This document shows, piece after piece, positions 35,908-43,607 of a DNA stretch of 64,000 nt (the stretch's first letter is position 1; each line of letters opens with the position of its first letter). This stretch comes from Neobacillus sp. SuZ13 (lineage in GTDB: Bacteria; Bacillota; Bacilli; Bacillales; Cytobacillaceae). Position numbers and translations under genes: made by a program. Location of the stretch: assembly GCF_030123365.1 (NCBI RefSeq), contig NZ_CP126107.1, positions 4,301,501-4,365,500 of the forward strand, given 5' to 3'. The notes under the pieces are model-generated. The model did not search any database and was not told the DNA's origin. It saw nothing but the letters and a program-made list of their open reading frames with translations.

Positions 35908-36620
35908 AATTGCTTTCGTATTTTTAACGCCTTAACAGGGTCATCAGTAATTAGAGCAGTACAATTAATATTAAAAAGACGCTGCAAATCCACTTCTTTA
36001 TTTACCGTATAAGGTCGTACGGCAATTCCATTTTCAATGGTTTTAATGATAATCTCATCAGACATCGCAGAATATTTAGGATGAATCCCTTTTGCTCGAA
36101 TCGCTTTTGTATAAACCCAAGGCATGTATATTCCTTCTAGAAATAGAGGGGCTGTTTCTATTTCAGGTGCTATACTGTAGGAATAGACGATACTATAATG
36201 ATTAAATGAGGAAATAATAATTCTATCCACTAACTTATATTTGTGAATAAGCTGAATGACTTTTTCTTCCATTCCCTTATAAGGAATGAGTCCATTTTTG
36301 AGTTCAATATTACATAACAGGTTATTTGTGCATAGCCATTCAAACACTTCCGTTAATGCAGGGATTGGTTCCATTTTGTTGTTTTTTTTATTTGCATTCA
36401 ATTTTCTAAGATCTTTATATAAAAAATCTTTTACAAACCCTTTCCCTGTCGTTGTTCGATCAACTTTTTCATCATGGATGACAACTATTTCTCCGTCCTT
36501 AGTTAATTGTACATCCAATTCTAATCCGTCAGCTCCGGCTTTTTCTGCTTCTTTAAAGGCTGTTAGTGTATTTTCGGCATAAGAAGCGGAATAACCACGG
36601 TGCGCAAAAATCTGAGTCAT
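35892..36620 (-). CDS. glpQ: Glycerophosphodiester phosphodiesterase
   Basis: 242 residues from the ATG at 36620. The frame is open to 36692, but the family begins at MTQIFAHRG. The GDPD catalytic motifs are AHRGYSASYAENTLTAF (His near 6), ELDVQLTKDG and VIHDEKVDRTT. It hydrolyses glycerophosphodiesters to glycerol-3-phosphate and an alcohol. No signal peptide is seen with this start, so it is probably cytosolic (YqiK-like). It diverges from the YycC-like gene, with only 37 bp between start codons. The symbol follows the family; yqiK would be equally suitable. Confidence 0.88.
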   Translation of the reverse strand: MTQIFAHRGYSASYAENTLTAFKEAEKAGADGLELDVQLTKDGEIVVIHDEKVDRTTTGKGFVKDFLYKDLRKLNANKKNNKMEPIPALTEVFEWLCTNNLLCNIELKNGLIPYKGMEEKVIQLIHKYKLVDRIIISSFNHYSIVYSYSIAPEIETAPLFLEGIYMPWVYTKAIRAKGIHPKYSAMSDEIIIKTIENGIAVRPYTVNKEVDLQRLFNINCTALITDDPVKALKIRKQFEKRP

Positions 36621-36657
36621 CTCTTCACTTCCCAACTTAAATATAGGAGGATTACAA

Positions 36658-36795
36658 ATGAAACCCTTACAGTTATCACCTGAAACGGCCATAAAGCTTT
36701 CCCAAAAATTAAATGTTCCGATAGAACAGCTTATGCATATGCCTCAACATATTCTTATTCAAAAACTGATGGAATTGGAGAACGAAAAGAAATAA
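36658..36795 (+). CDS. YycC-like small protein
   Basis: 45-residue ORF with ATAGGAGG just upstream of the ATG. The sequence has a helix-rich pattern, PLQLSPETAIKL and LNVPIEQLMHMPQHI. This resembles the short YycC-like family of bacilli (a remembered resemblance). The function is unknown. It ends shortly before the terminator that originally followed spo0A. Confidence 0.72.
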   Translation: MKPLQLSPETAIKLSQKLNVPIEQLMHMPQHILIQKLMELENEKK

Positions 36796-36832
36796 ATTTC
36801 TAAAATGTTTAACCAAATTTTAAAAGTAAAAG

Positions 36833-36862
36833 AAAAGCCTTCATTTCTACGATGAAGGCTTT
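36833..36862. terminator. Bidirectional terminator (ancestral spo0A terminator)
   Basis: AAAAGCCTTCAT pairs with ATGAAGGCTTT. It lies 18 bp beyond the stop of the stranded spo0A 3' end, so it was probably the native spo0A terminator before the element inserted. It also ends the YycC-like gene. Confidence 0.85.
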
Positions 36863-36880
36863 CATTCATTGTTATTCTTT

Positions 36881-37084
36881 TCAAGATGCTTTATGCTCTA
36901 GACGGAGCTTGTCAGCGACCATTGCAATGAACTCGGAATTGGTTGGTTTTGCCTTGGACATGCTCACTGTATATCCGAACAAAGAGGAAATGGAATCAAT
37001 ATTCCCACGGCTCCATGCAACTTCAATCGCATGGCGGATTGCCCGTTCTACACGACTTGCGGTCGTGTTATATTTTTTAGCGAT
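36881..37084 (-). pseudogene. spo0A: Orphaned original 3' end of spo0A
   Basis: Encodes the last 67 residues or so of Spo0A (from IAKKYNTTASR to the stop), identical in protein sequence to the C-terminus of the intact gene at 56,092. Upstream of 37,084 the reading frame runs into unrelated element sequence. Between 36,878 and 37,084 there are four mismatches to the other copy (36905, 36917, 37004, 37040), all at third codon positions. It sits next to the old downstream neighbours (terminator, YycC-like, glpQ), so this is the chromosomal 3' end displaced by integration. A hybrid 80-residue ORF from 37,123 exists but has no convincing ribosome binding site. Confidence 0.95.
37041..37084. other. 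Attachment core, distal junction (attR-like)
   Basis: 44 bp identical to 56,252-56,295. Contains ACACGAC (37050-37056), TTGCG, GTCGTGT (37062-37068): a perfect 7-bp inverted repeat around a 5-bp spacer, the expected form of a tyrosine recombinase crossover site. Identity stops at 37,085. Confidence 0.88.
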
Positions 37085-37130
37085 AAAAAAATGTTCGGAT
37101 TTTGACCTAATAAACTTTGTCATCTCATAT

Positions 37131-37162
37131 GTATTTGTTGGTTTTTAATAAAGTATTTGTTG
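37131..37162 (+). promoter_or_regulatory. Candidate integrase arm sites near the distal junction
   Basis: GTATTTGTTG occurs at 37131-37140 and again at 37153-37162. Its complement CAACAAATAC occurs at 55952 near the other end. Paired direct repeats close to both ends are typical of arm-type binding sites, but the 10-mers are AT-rich and binding is unproven. Confidence 0.5.
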
Positions 37163-37257
37163 CTTTCCATTAATTATATTCATACTTGGAATTTAATTCA
37201 AGTTATTTCCTATGGCGGGATTACCTTTTTAGTAAGAAAAATCTCATAGCACCATTC

Positions 37258-38055
37258 TTAATTCAAATCTACTTCCTGCGATTGGACAATAATTTCTTCA
37301 ATTTCTTTCAAATACATGTCATATAAATCATTCCCCTTATTTGTATCCACACAAACAATAGTTGGAAGCTTGGTAGTTCTCCCCTTAGAAGGCTTTGACT
37401 GTACATTTATTAAAGTATCATCAAACCTATATAAGGAATAAACCGGGAAGGATTCACTATAATAGAGATTTAATGAACTCTGAGTTTTTCTTTTTTTTAC
37501 GGTTATCTTTGCTTGGTATAATTGTTTCCACGTTTCTTCCATCTTTATAATGTTAGTCCTTAACTCATCTTCAAGCATCCCAAATTGTTCAGCCAAAGGC
37601 ATTATAAATGAAGAATTAGGTGATAACAATATTACTCTTACATTACAGTTGGAACGAAGTAATTTATCTTTAATTGTTTCTAGATGAGAATTAGTCCATG
37701 TTCTACCATAGACATGAAATATATCTATATTCCGACTTGCTTTTTTCATATAGAATCGATAGTCAATGTCATTAATATCAGAAAAGACTTCTGTTATTCC
37801 TGTCTTATCAATAGTCTCCTTCAATTTTAGTTTATTAAGTATTAAATCGACTAATTTTTCCTTCAAATAAAACTCATTCATTATTTCAAATATTCCACCA
37901 AAAAAAAGGGCAACAGCTACATTATTTAATATTTCCCCCCACAAATTACTTTTAACGTACATTTCTTTTATTATAATAAGTACCAATCCTGCCACGATAA
38001 AAAGCAATGATGTTATTTGAAATCTATTTTTCATATTTTCATTTGCTCTCGCCAT
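37258..38055 (-). CDS. Two-helix membrane protein with PLD-like C-terminal domain
   Basis: 265 residues. Two transmembrane helices (about 13-33 and 42-60) with a very short loop place the remaining ~200 residues in the cytosol. The C-terminal part, IDIFHVYGRTWTNSHLETIKDKLLRSNCNVRVILLSPNS and later LYRFDDTLINVQSK, resembles the phospholipase D-like/DUF5919-type domains found in signalling and defence proteins, but a clean HKD motif is not visible. The function is therefore tentative. It is the first cargo gene inside the distal junction and is transcribed toward it. A GGGGGA site lies about 13 bases before the ATG. Confidence 0.6.
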   Translation of the reverse strand: MARANENMKNRFQITSLLFIVAGLVLIIIKEMYVKSNLWGEILNNVAVALFFGGIFEIMNEFYLKEKLVDLILNKLKLKETIDKTGITEVFSDINDIDYRFYMKKASRNIDIFHVYGRTWTNSHLETIKDKLLRSNCNVRVILLSPNSSFIMPLAEQFGMLEDELRTNIIKMEETWKQLYQAKITVKKRKTQSSLNLYYSESFPVYSLYRFDDTLINVQSKPSKGRTTKLPTIVCVDTNKGNDLYDMYLKEIEEIIVQSQEVDLN

Positions 38056-38206
38056 AATAAAGTGATTCCCCCATTAGATAAATGTGCATATTGTAATTTT
38101 AACAAACTTTCAATTTATTGGAAGTAAAATTGACATATTAGTATTTTATTATGAATTAAATAATATCAATTCCAACTTCGATTTAATATTTTTATTCAAG
38201 AAATTA

Positions 38207-38288
38207 ACACGTTAAAATATTGTCAAATAACTGTATTTCCTATGCTTTACACGGTACTGTTATCAACTCTGATTGCGGGAGCGGGAGA
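38207..38288 (+). repeat. Element-internal repeat R, copy 1 (in a 467-bp intergenic region)
   Basis: ACACGTTAAAATATTGTCA (38207-38225) is shared exactly with 51315-51333, and similarity continues through GCTTTACACG(G/T)TACTGTT to GATTGC(G/A)GGAGCGG. The rest of 38,056-38,522 holds no convincing gene; a 61-codon frame at 38,247-38,432 (minus) lacks support. Confidence 0.7.
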
Positions 38289-38522
38289 GCTATAGCATAA
38301 TTCATTATCACCATTATTAAAAATGGTGAAAAGTACCCCCACTACCAGTAAAAGAACTTTATTTTTTCTCCTATCCTTTAAATGCTCTTTATAATGCTCC
38401 TGATGGCACATAATTATTGACAGACATTCCATACGTATGATTAAATCCTGTTGTAAAACATGTAAAAAGAACCAGTTTTTTCTTATTATTTAATTTCTAA
38501 ATTTTGGAAAGGGGTTTTGTAA

Positions 38523-39071
38523 TTGGCAATTTACAATACGTTTTCAGATTCTGCAAATACTTCAGTAAGGGCTTTTTTAACAAAAGTAGGTGAATATTAC
38601 TTAGGAAGTGTATTTAATACTGGAAATGGAAAAGGGCAACAAATTTGGAATGATATTAAAAACAATATCTTCCACGAACAATGTGCGTACTGTGGAAAAA
38701 CGGGAAAACTACAAATAGAACATTTATTAATGTTTAACAGAGAAGAATGCGGACTTCATCACCCTGGCAATATAGTTCCTTGTTGTTTAAACTGTAATAC
38801 CAGAAAAAAAGATTCAGCAGGTAAGTATTTATCATGGCAGGATCACCTGGTAAAAATTTGTGAGGAAAATGGTGATTTACCTTCTGTTGAGAAAAGAAAA
38901 GCAAAAATTAAACAACATATTGAGGAAGGTCCATATAAATATCCTGCTCTATCAGATGAAGAGCAAAAAGCAATTAAAGTTATTGCTAAAAGACTGTATG
39001 AGCATATTAAATTAGAAAATAATAAATGCCTTGACTTATACACTGATTTACAAAGTGAATTTTTAAAATAA
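38523..39071 (+). CDS. HNH endonuclease
   Basis: 182 residues from a TTG with AAAGGGG upstream. A zinc-finger-like HNH module spans about residues 54-95: CAYC (Cys54, Cys57), EHLLMFNREECGLHH, PGNIVPCCLNCNTRKKD. HNH proteins of this form are metal-dependent nucleases, often in restriction or phage contexts. The C-terminal ~80 residues are charged and helical with no recognised domain. It could be the nuclease part of a restriction module; no partner methylase is adjacent. The decayed gene that follows on the same strand could have been its partner. Confidence 0.78.
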   Translation: MAIYNTFSDSANTSVRAFLTKVGEYYLGSVFNTGNGKGQQIWNDIKNNIFHEQCAYCGKTGKLQIEHLLMFNREECGLHHPGNIVPCCLNCNTRKKDSAGKYLSWQDHLVKICEENGDLPSVEKRKAKIKQHIEEGPYKYPALSDEEQKAIKVIAKRLYEHIKLENNKCLDLYTDLQSEFLK

Positions 39072-39182
39072 TATAAAGAGTTTGATGAATTACATTAATA
39101 TCTTTCCAATAAAAATAATTAATAGGTGGAAATTCTAATTTATGGGTTTATTAAACAAAATTAATATTTTGTTATTATTATA

Positions 39183-39581
39183 GACCCATATTTACAATAT
39201 ACTGAAGTAAGGGAGAGACTCAAAATTTATAAACGAGTAGAAAGTATGGAGGAATTTGTAAGTTAAAACATTGTAACTATCAATAATAGAATTACTTCAA
39301 TTGCTAATAATGTTGATATTAAAAACTACTTACAAAAAAATTATTACAGAGATTCAAGATCTGGATATTAGGAATAAAGTAATCGAAAGGTTTAAGAATG
39401 TTAATTATGTACGACCAGAATAAAAGATATTGCTAACGAATTTGTGTATTATAATAAAGATCTTGAAAATTTTTGTGATACTTTAATTATATCCCGTGCT
39501 ATATTGGCTGGATTTAATACTTCAAATGTGGATATTAGATCTAGTTGTTATGAATCAATTATTGACAATGAAAGAAAATGA
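39183..39581 (+). pseudogene. Decayed gene upstream of the restriction-like gene
   Basis: Plausible coding sequence can be followed through three reading frames with internal stops: DPYLQYTEVRERLKIYKRV, then VDIKNYLQK, then DLDIRNKVIERFKNVNYVRP, then DIANEFVYYNKDLENFCDTL to a stop at 39579-39581. It ends 18 bp before the next gene, so it was probably its operon partner. Family not recognised. The remainder of the 39,072-39,599 gap shows nothing else. Confidence 0.7.
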
Positions 39582-39599
39582 AATTATTGGGGAGATTAT

Positions 39600-40901
39600 A
39601 TGGCAGATATTATATGGCAAACATTTTCTGAACAAGAAAAAGAAGAATATATTCGATTTTTGAAAATATTCGGTTCGTTGTCAGGATTATTTAAAGATAA
39701 TCAAGAGGGGAATAATGCAAAGAAGCCATATCTTTATTATCGTAATCATGAACAACTTTATAAACGCTGTTTTAATGTTGAGGACTTGACACGTAAAGAT
39801 AGTGCTTTTGATGCATTGGCTCACGTAGGTGATAAGAAAGTAGGTGTGGGATTAAAAACATGGATTCACACTGGTGATTTATCTTATCAAAAAGTTGCTG
39901 AATTTAATAAGTTAGCACCAACTGAAATTCGGCCTTTGATAGATCATGCCACTCCTGAAGAAGTAATTACAAAAGTTTCCAAATTGAGAAATGAGCGTAT
40001 TTGGTTGGATAAGCGTTTGTATAATACACTGGAGGGCGATGATATTTATCATTATATTACTCGTGATGATGATGTAATGAATATCATTGAAACAAAATAT
40101 GACTTGGTTCAAGAAGATAGCTTGAAATTGATTTCATCAAATGGAAAAACATTTTCATTTACTGATGGATTGAGAAATTATAAGTTTTATGCAAGTAAAA
40201 GTGTTTTGTTAGAAGAATTTGACGCAACAAAACCAAATATTATTACAACTGTTCCTATTAGGCAATTTGATGATCCATTTGAGTTATTGCGAACGATTGA
40301 TTTTGCTGAAGATAAAACAATTCAAAAAATAGAGGAAGTAATTTACTTGCCTTTATATTCAGATGTGTCTTTTACAGTTGAAGAACATTCAGGATTTAAT
40401 GCTTGGAATGGTAAACCAAAAACAAAAGGCTCGTTAACTCCTAGACCAGTATTTGAAGCTTATGCAACTATTCCGTCATGGATACATAGACTATTTCCTC
40501 GTTTCTTTGTTATTGATGCTTTCGATAAAAATGAAATAAAAAATTCGGATGGATTTAATTTACATTTGCCGGATGGAAGAATAATTCAAGCTCGTTGCAC
40601 ACAAGAAAATGGAAAAAGTTTACAAACAAATCCACAATCAATTTTAGGTAAATGGATCTTACATGATGTTTTAGGATTAGGGGCTAGAGAAGTTTTAACA
40701 CTTAAACGTTTAAATGATTTGGGTGTTGATAGTTTGAAAATAACTAAAATTGATAATGAAAATTTCAAAATAGATTTAGCTGAAACTTATGCGTTTGAAA
40801 AATGGAAGATTGATTTGCGTAGCAAATTAGAAGAATTGAAGAAAGATAATCCACGATTACGATTGCCAGTTTTTCGTGACGAACTATTTGAAGCTGAATA
40901 A
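39600..40901 (+). CDS. Putative type II restriction endonuclease (C-terminal B3-like DNA-binding domain)
   Basis: 433 residues; GGGGAG lies just before the ATG. The N-terminal half contains SAFDALAHVGDKKVGVGLKTWI, which could be a PD-(D/E)XK-like core with Asp and the GLK lysine. The C-terminal part (RPVFEAYATIPSWIHRLFPRFF..., then LHLPDGRIIQARCTQENGKSLQTNPQSILGKWIL and LGVDSLKI) looks like the B3-like specificity domain seen in NgoFVII-type enzymes. Both calls are from remembered patterns. A C5 methyltransferase gene lies 420 bp away on the other strand and could protect against it. The upstream partner gene is decayed. Confidence 0.6.
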   Translation: MADIIWQTFSEQEKEEYIRFLKIFGSLSGLFKDNQEGNNAKKPYLYYRNHEQLYKRCFNVEDLTRKDSAFDALAHVGDKKVGVGLKTWIHTGDLSYQKVAEFNKLAPTEIRPLIDHATPEEVITKVSKLRNERIWLDKRLYNTLEGDDIYHYITRDDDVMNIIETKYDLVQEDSLKLISSNGKTFSFTDGLRNYKFYASKSVLLEEFDATKPNIITTVPIRQFDDPFELLRTIDFAEDKTIQKIEEVIYLPLYSDVSFTVEEHSGFNAWNGKPKTKGSLTPRPVFEAYATIPSWIHRLFPRFFVIDAFDKNEIKNSDGFNLHLPDGRIIQARCTQENGKSLQTNPQSILGKWILHDVLGLGAREVLTLKRLNDLGVDSLKITKIDNENFKIDLAETYAFEKWKIDLRSKLEELKKDNPRLRLPVFRDELFEAE

Positions 40902-41027
40902 CAATAATTCTCTTATTTTGGGGTCTAGCCGATAATCTAGTATACAATTAGAAAAGACACTTTTTGTAACTTTTTGTAATATAATATAAATTACACTTTT
41001 ACCCAATATAAAATTGAGAGTGAAAAA

Positions 41028-41334
41028 ATGATTTCATATAAGAGAAGGAACTGTCTCAGTATCACTTATTATTGTAAAACTAGGCTCATACTCTAAACAA
41101 AACAGTTTCGCTTTTAAGATAGAAAGTGGTGGGCAAGGTATAGACCATGCCCCCAAAAGTAATCAAGGTCAAATTCTTACTAGTTCAAAACTGTGATGTT
41201 TATGTGAAGATAAACAATGTGAATGTGGATTGTATTATAAAATCCCAATTAATGCAAGTGAACTATCCCGATATCTAGAAAATTGGGAAATTATTAAAGA
41301 TATAGCTGTCAGGTTATCAGTTAGGAATGAATAA
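41028..41334 (+). pseudogene. Broken small gene with in-frame TGA
   Basis: A coding-like frame (VSLIIVKLGSYSKQNSFAFKIESGGQGIDHAPKSN) reads to a TGA at 41194-41196 and continues with CLCEDKQCECGLYYKIPINASELSRYLENWE to a stop at 41332-41334. The ATG at 41028 is in another frame, so there is also a frameshift. Its end overlaps the methyltransferase 3' end. No family recognised. The 40,902-41,027 stretch holds no gene. Confidence 0.55.
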
Positions 41335-42508
41335 CATCTTTTTCTACAGCTTTATTAGAAGTTAATGCCTTTAGTATTTCTTTTGCAATTAATGAAACAA
41401 CATCTACAGAAACTGCATTTCCAGCTTGTTTATATAATCTGCCATCAGAAAAGTCTCTCCCCTTATATTCAGTAGGCAATGTATAACCAAAGCCGATTGG
41501 AAATCCTTGTATTTTAAATGTTTCAGCAGGGGTTAATTTTCTTACACCATCTTTTACCTTAATTAATGGTACATTGTGTCCTCCAGTTCCCATATTTGCT
41601 GTTAAAGTAGGACAAACCCCATTTTTATTTTTCCTTACATACATACCTCTTCTAACTTGGTAAAACTCGTATTCTTCATCGATTTGTTCCTCAATATTTA
41701 CTCGTTGTTCTCTTCTTTCTTTCGCATCCATACTTAGGTACTCTTCTTCAGTTAAAAAATAAGATGGATATTTTTCTTTTGTATAATAATATTTTTCGCT
41801 ATCTTCCTTTGTTAAATTAAGGTCTAAAACACTTCTTATATCTTCTCTTCGTTGTTCTTCTGATTTTGTGAGTTTAAATTTGTCAATTTCCTCAAACAAA
41901 GTAAAGTGGTCAGCAACTTTTGAATCTAGAAATGCAACGATATAAATTCTTTCACGATTTTGTGGCAATCGGGTTACATCTTTTGTATTAATTACCTTCT
42001 CTTTGACCGTATAGCCTAAATATTCTAATTGGTTTTTAATTACTTTATATGTTCTACCATTATCGTGAGTTTTAAGATTTTTTACGTTTTCAAGACAAAG
42101 AACAGAAGGTTTGCCTTGACTTTCATCTAATAATCTAATTAGATCTACGATACTCCAAAATAAATTCCCTCTTTCATCGTCAAAACCTTTTCTGAAACCA
42201 GCTATACTGAAAGCTTGACAAGGGAAGCCACCTACTAAAACATCTATTCTTTGTCCTAGAATATCTTTCTGCATTTGAATATATTTCATTCTTTCTTCTT
42301 CATCTACTTCTCTTTCAGGTTTCACTATTTTTTCAATGTCACCATGAAACATTTGATGGTCGAAATTATGTCTATATGTTTCAACTGCGTACTCATCAAT
42401 TTCATTTGCCCATATTATATCGTACTGGTCTTCTTTAAAAGTGGCCTTTTGAAATCCCAGATCAATACCACCGACACCAGCGAATAAACTACCTACTTTA
42501 TAGTTCAC
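41321..42508 (-). CDS. DNA (cytosine-5)-methyltransferase
   Basis: 395-residue C5 methyltransferase with motifs in order: SLFAGVGGIDLGFQ (motif I), GGFPCQAFSIAG with the catalytic Cys at residue 97 (motif IV), CLENVKNL (VI), RLPQNRERIYIVAF (VIII), then a target-recognition region of about 130 residues rich in Glu/Arg, and GNAVSVDVV (X). It transfers a methyl group to C5 of cytosine in a specific site. It sits with a small DNA-binding-like protein and Vsr, and is close to two restriction candidates. The recognition site cannot be read from sequence. Confidence 0.95.
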   Translation of the reverse strand: MNYKVGSLFAGVGGIDLGFQKATFKEDQYDIIWANEIDEYAVETYRHNFDHQMFHGDIEKIVKPEREVDEEERMKYIQMQKDILGQRIDVLVGGFPCQAFSIAGFRKGFDDERGNLFWSIVDLIRLLDESQGKPSVLCLENVKNLKTHDNGRTYKVIKNQLEYLGYTVKEKVINTKDVTRLPQNRERIYIVAFLDSKVADHFTLFEEIDKFKLTKSEEQRREDIRSVLDLNLTKEDSEKYYYTKEKYPSYFLTEEEYLSMDAKERREQRVNIEEQIDEEYEFYQVRRGMYVRKNKNGVCPTLTANMGTGGHNVPLIKVKDGVRKLTPAETFKIQGFPIGFGYTLPTEYKGRDFSDGRLYKQAGNAVSVDVVSLIAKEILKALTSNKAVEKDVIHS

Positions 42509-42551
42509 AATTTTAGCTCCCTTTTCAAGATAATTTTATAGAATTATCTTA

Positions 42552-42773
42552 TCATTCTCCACTTGAAATTACAATTCGTTTTTTCAAGTTGTTATATTCC
42601 TTAATTAGATTTCTTAATGAATCACTTCTGTTTTTTCCCTCAAAGGATTCTATAAAATTAATGTCTGTTTCTGTTAATTGAAAGGTATATCCTTTCAATT
42701 TTAAGTTTTCAGGGATTTCTTTTCTACCAGAACCTTTTCTTGCTCCACCCCAACCAGTATCCAAAATAATCAC
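42552..42773 (-). CDS. Small ribbon-helix-helix-like protein
   Basis: 73 residues ending 43 bp before the methyltransferase start, same strand. It begins WGGARKGSGRK, a basic motif common at the start of small DNA-binding proteins near methylases. Residues 25-60 (KGYTFQLTETDINFIESFEGKNRSDSLRNLIKEY) look like a beta strand plus two helices, as in ribbon-helix-helix regulators. It may control methyltransferase expression. The role is inferred from position. Confidence 0.65.
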   Translation of the reverse strand: MIILDTGWGGARKGSGRKEIPENLKLKGYTFQLTETDINFIESFEGKNRSDSLRNLIKEYNNLKKRIVISSGE

Positions 42774-42866
42774 CCTTTTTTATTGTTAACGATCAATTAT
42801 ATCATATTTTTATTTGGATTTTGGATTACAAAGAAACTTCATAATACAATACTTCTCATACTTGTC

Positions 42867-42893
42867 CTAATTAATTTGTTAATAATTAATTAG
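42867..42893. promoter_or_regulatory. Perfect 10-7-10 inverted repeat in a divergent promoter region
   Basis: CTAATTAATT (42867-42876) and AATTAATTAG (42884-42893) are perfectly complementary. They lie between the divergent small regulator and vsr genes and could be the operator of the ribbon-helix-helix-like protein. All-AT sequence makes chance occurrence possible. Confidence 0.45.
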
Positions 42894-43021
42894 ACCAAAA
42901 TGGGTAAAAATAAAAAGGCTAGAAAAAATTGTAATGATTTCCCTTCATATTTTTAATGCAGAATAAGAATTATTATATAATACTAAATGTATAAAGGAAA
43001 TCCATTTACACGAGGTATATA

Positions 43022-43438
43022 ATGGCTGATAACTTATCCAAAGAATTAAGGACAAAAAATATGAAAGCAATCCGATCTCAATCAAAACTAGAAAGTTTAG
43101 TATCGCGTGAACTATGGAAAAAAGGATTTAGATTTAGGAAGAATGTAAAAACATTATTCGGAAAGCCAGATATAGCGATTCAAAAATATAAAATAGTAAT
43201 TTTTATCGACTCATGTTTTTGGCACGCTTGTCCTATACATGGTAGCAGACCTAAAAGCAACCAAGAATATTGGGATAAAAAACTTAGTCGAAATAAAAAA
43301 AGAGATGATGAAGTCAATGAATATTACAAGAAAAATAAATGGCATATAAAAAGAGTATGGGAGCATGAGATTAAACAAAGTCTAGATCAGATAATAAGTG
43401 AACTTATTGACTTTATTGAAAAAAGTAAATCAGAGTAA
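43022..43438 (+). CDS. vsr: Very short patch repair endonuclease Vsr
   Basis: 138 residues. Family signatures are MKAIRSQSKLE, the catalytic Asp in FGKPDIAI (Asp50), FIDSCFWHACPIHG with zinc/catalytic residues, and NxxKRDDEVNEYY. Vsr nicks beside T:G mismatches made by deamination of 5-methylcytosine, so it offsets the mutagenic cost of the methyltransferase encoded next to it on the opposite strand. Length is typical. A strong terminator follows. Confidence 0.95.
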   Translation: MADNLSKELRTKNMKAIRSQSKLESLVSRELWKKGFRFRKNVKTLFGKPDIAIQKYKIVIFIDSCFWHACPIHGSRPKSNQEYWDKKLSRNKKRDDEVNEYYKKNKWHIKRVWEHEIKQSLDQIISELIDFIEKSKSE

Positions 43439-43462
43439 TAATTGTGTACTTTTAATAATACA

Positions 43463-43494
43463 AAAAAAGAGCGAAATTTGATCGCTCTTTTTTG
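43463..43494. terminator. Rho-independent terminator after vsr
   Basis: AAAAAGAGCGA and TCGCTCTTTTT form an 11-bp stem followed by T residues. Confidence 0.92.
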
Positions 43495-43607
43495 TGTGAT
43501 GTCTTGTTTCTATTTCAGTTTTATCACTCTCCATTCAACTGTATAAATGAAGTTAAAGTGAATTTTTATATTATATTACATTCAATATTGTAGTTTTTTA
43601 CATACAT

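Noticed and set aside
38247..38432. 61-codon minus-strand ORF with a hydrophobic stretch
   Set aside because: It overlaps repeat R and lacks a ribosome binding site; low-complexity AT-rich DNA explains it.
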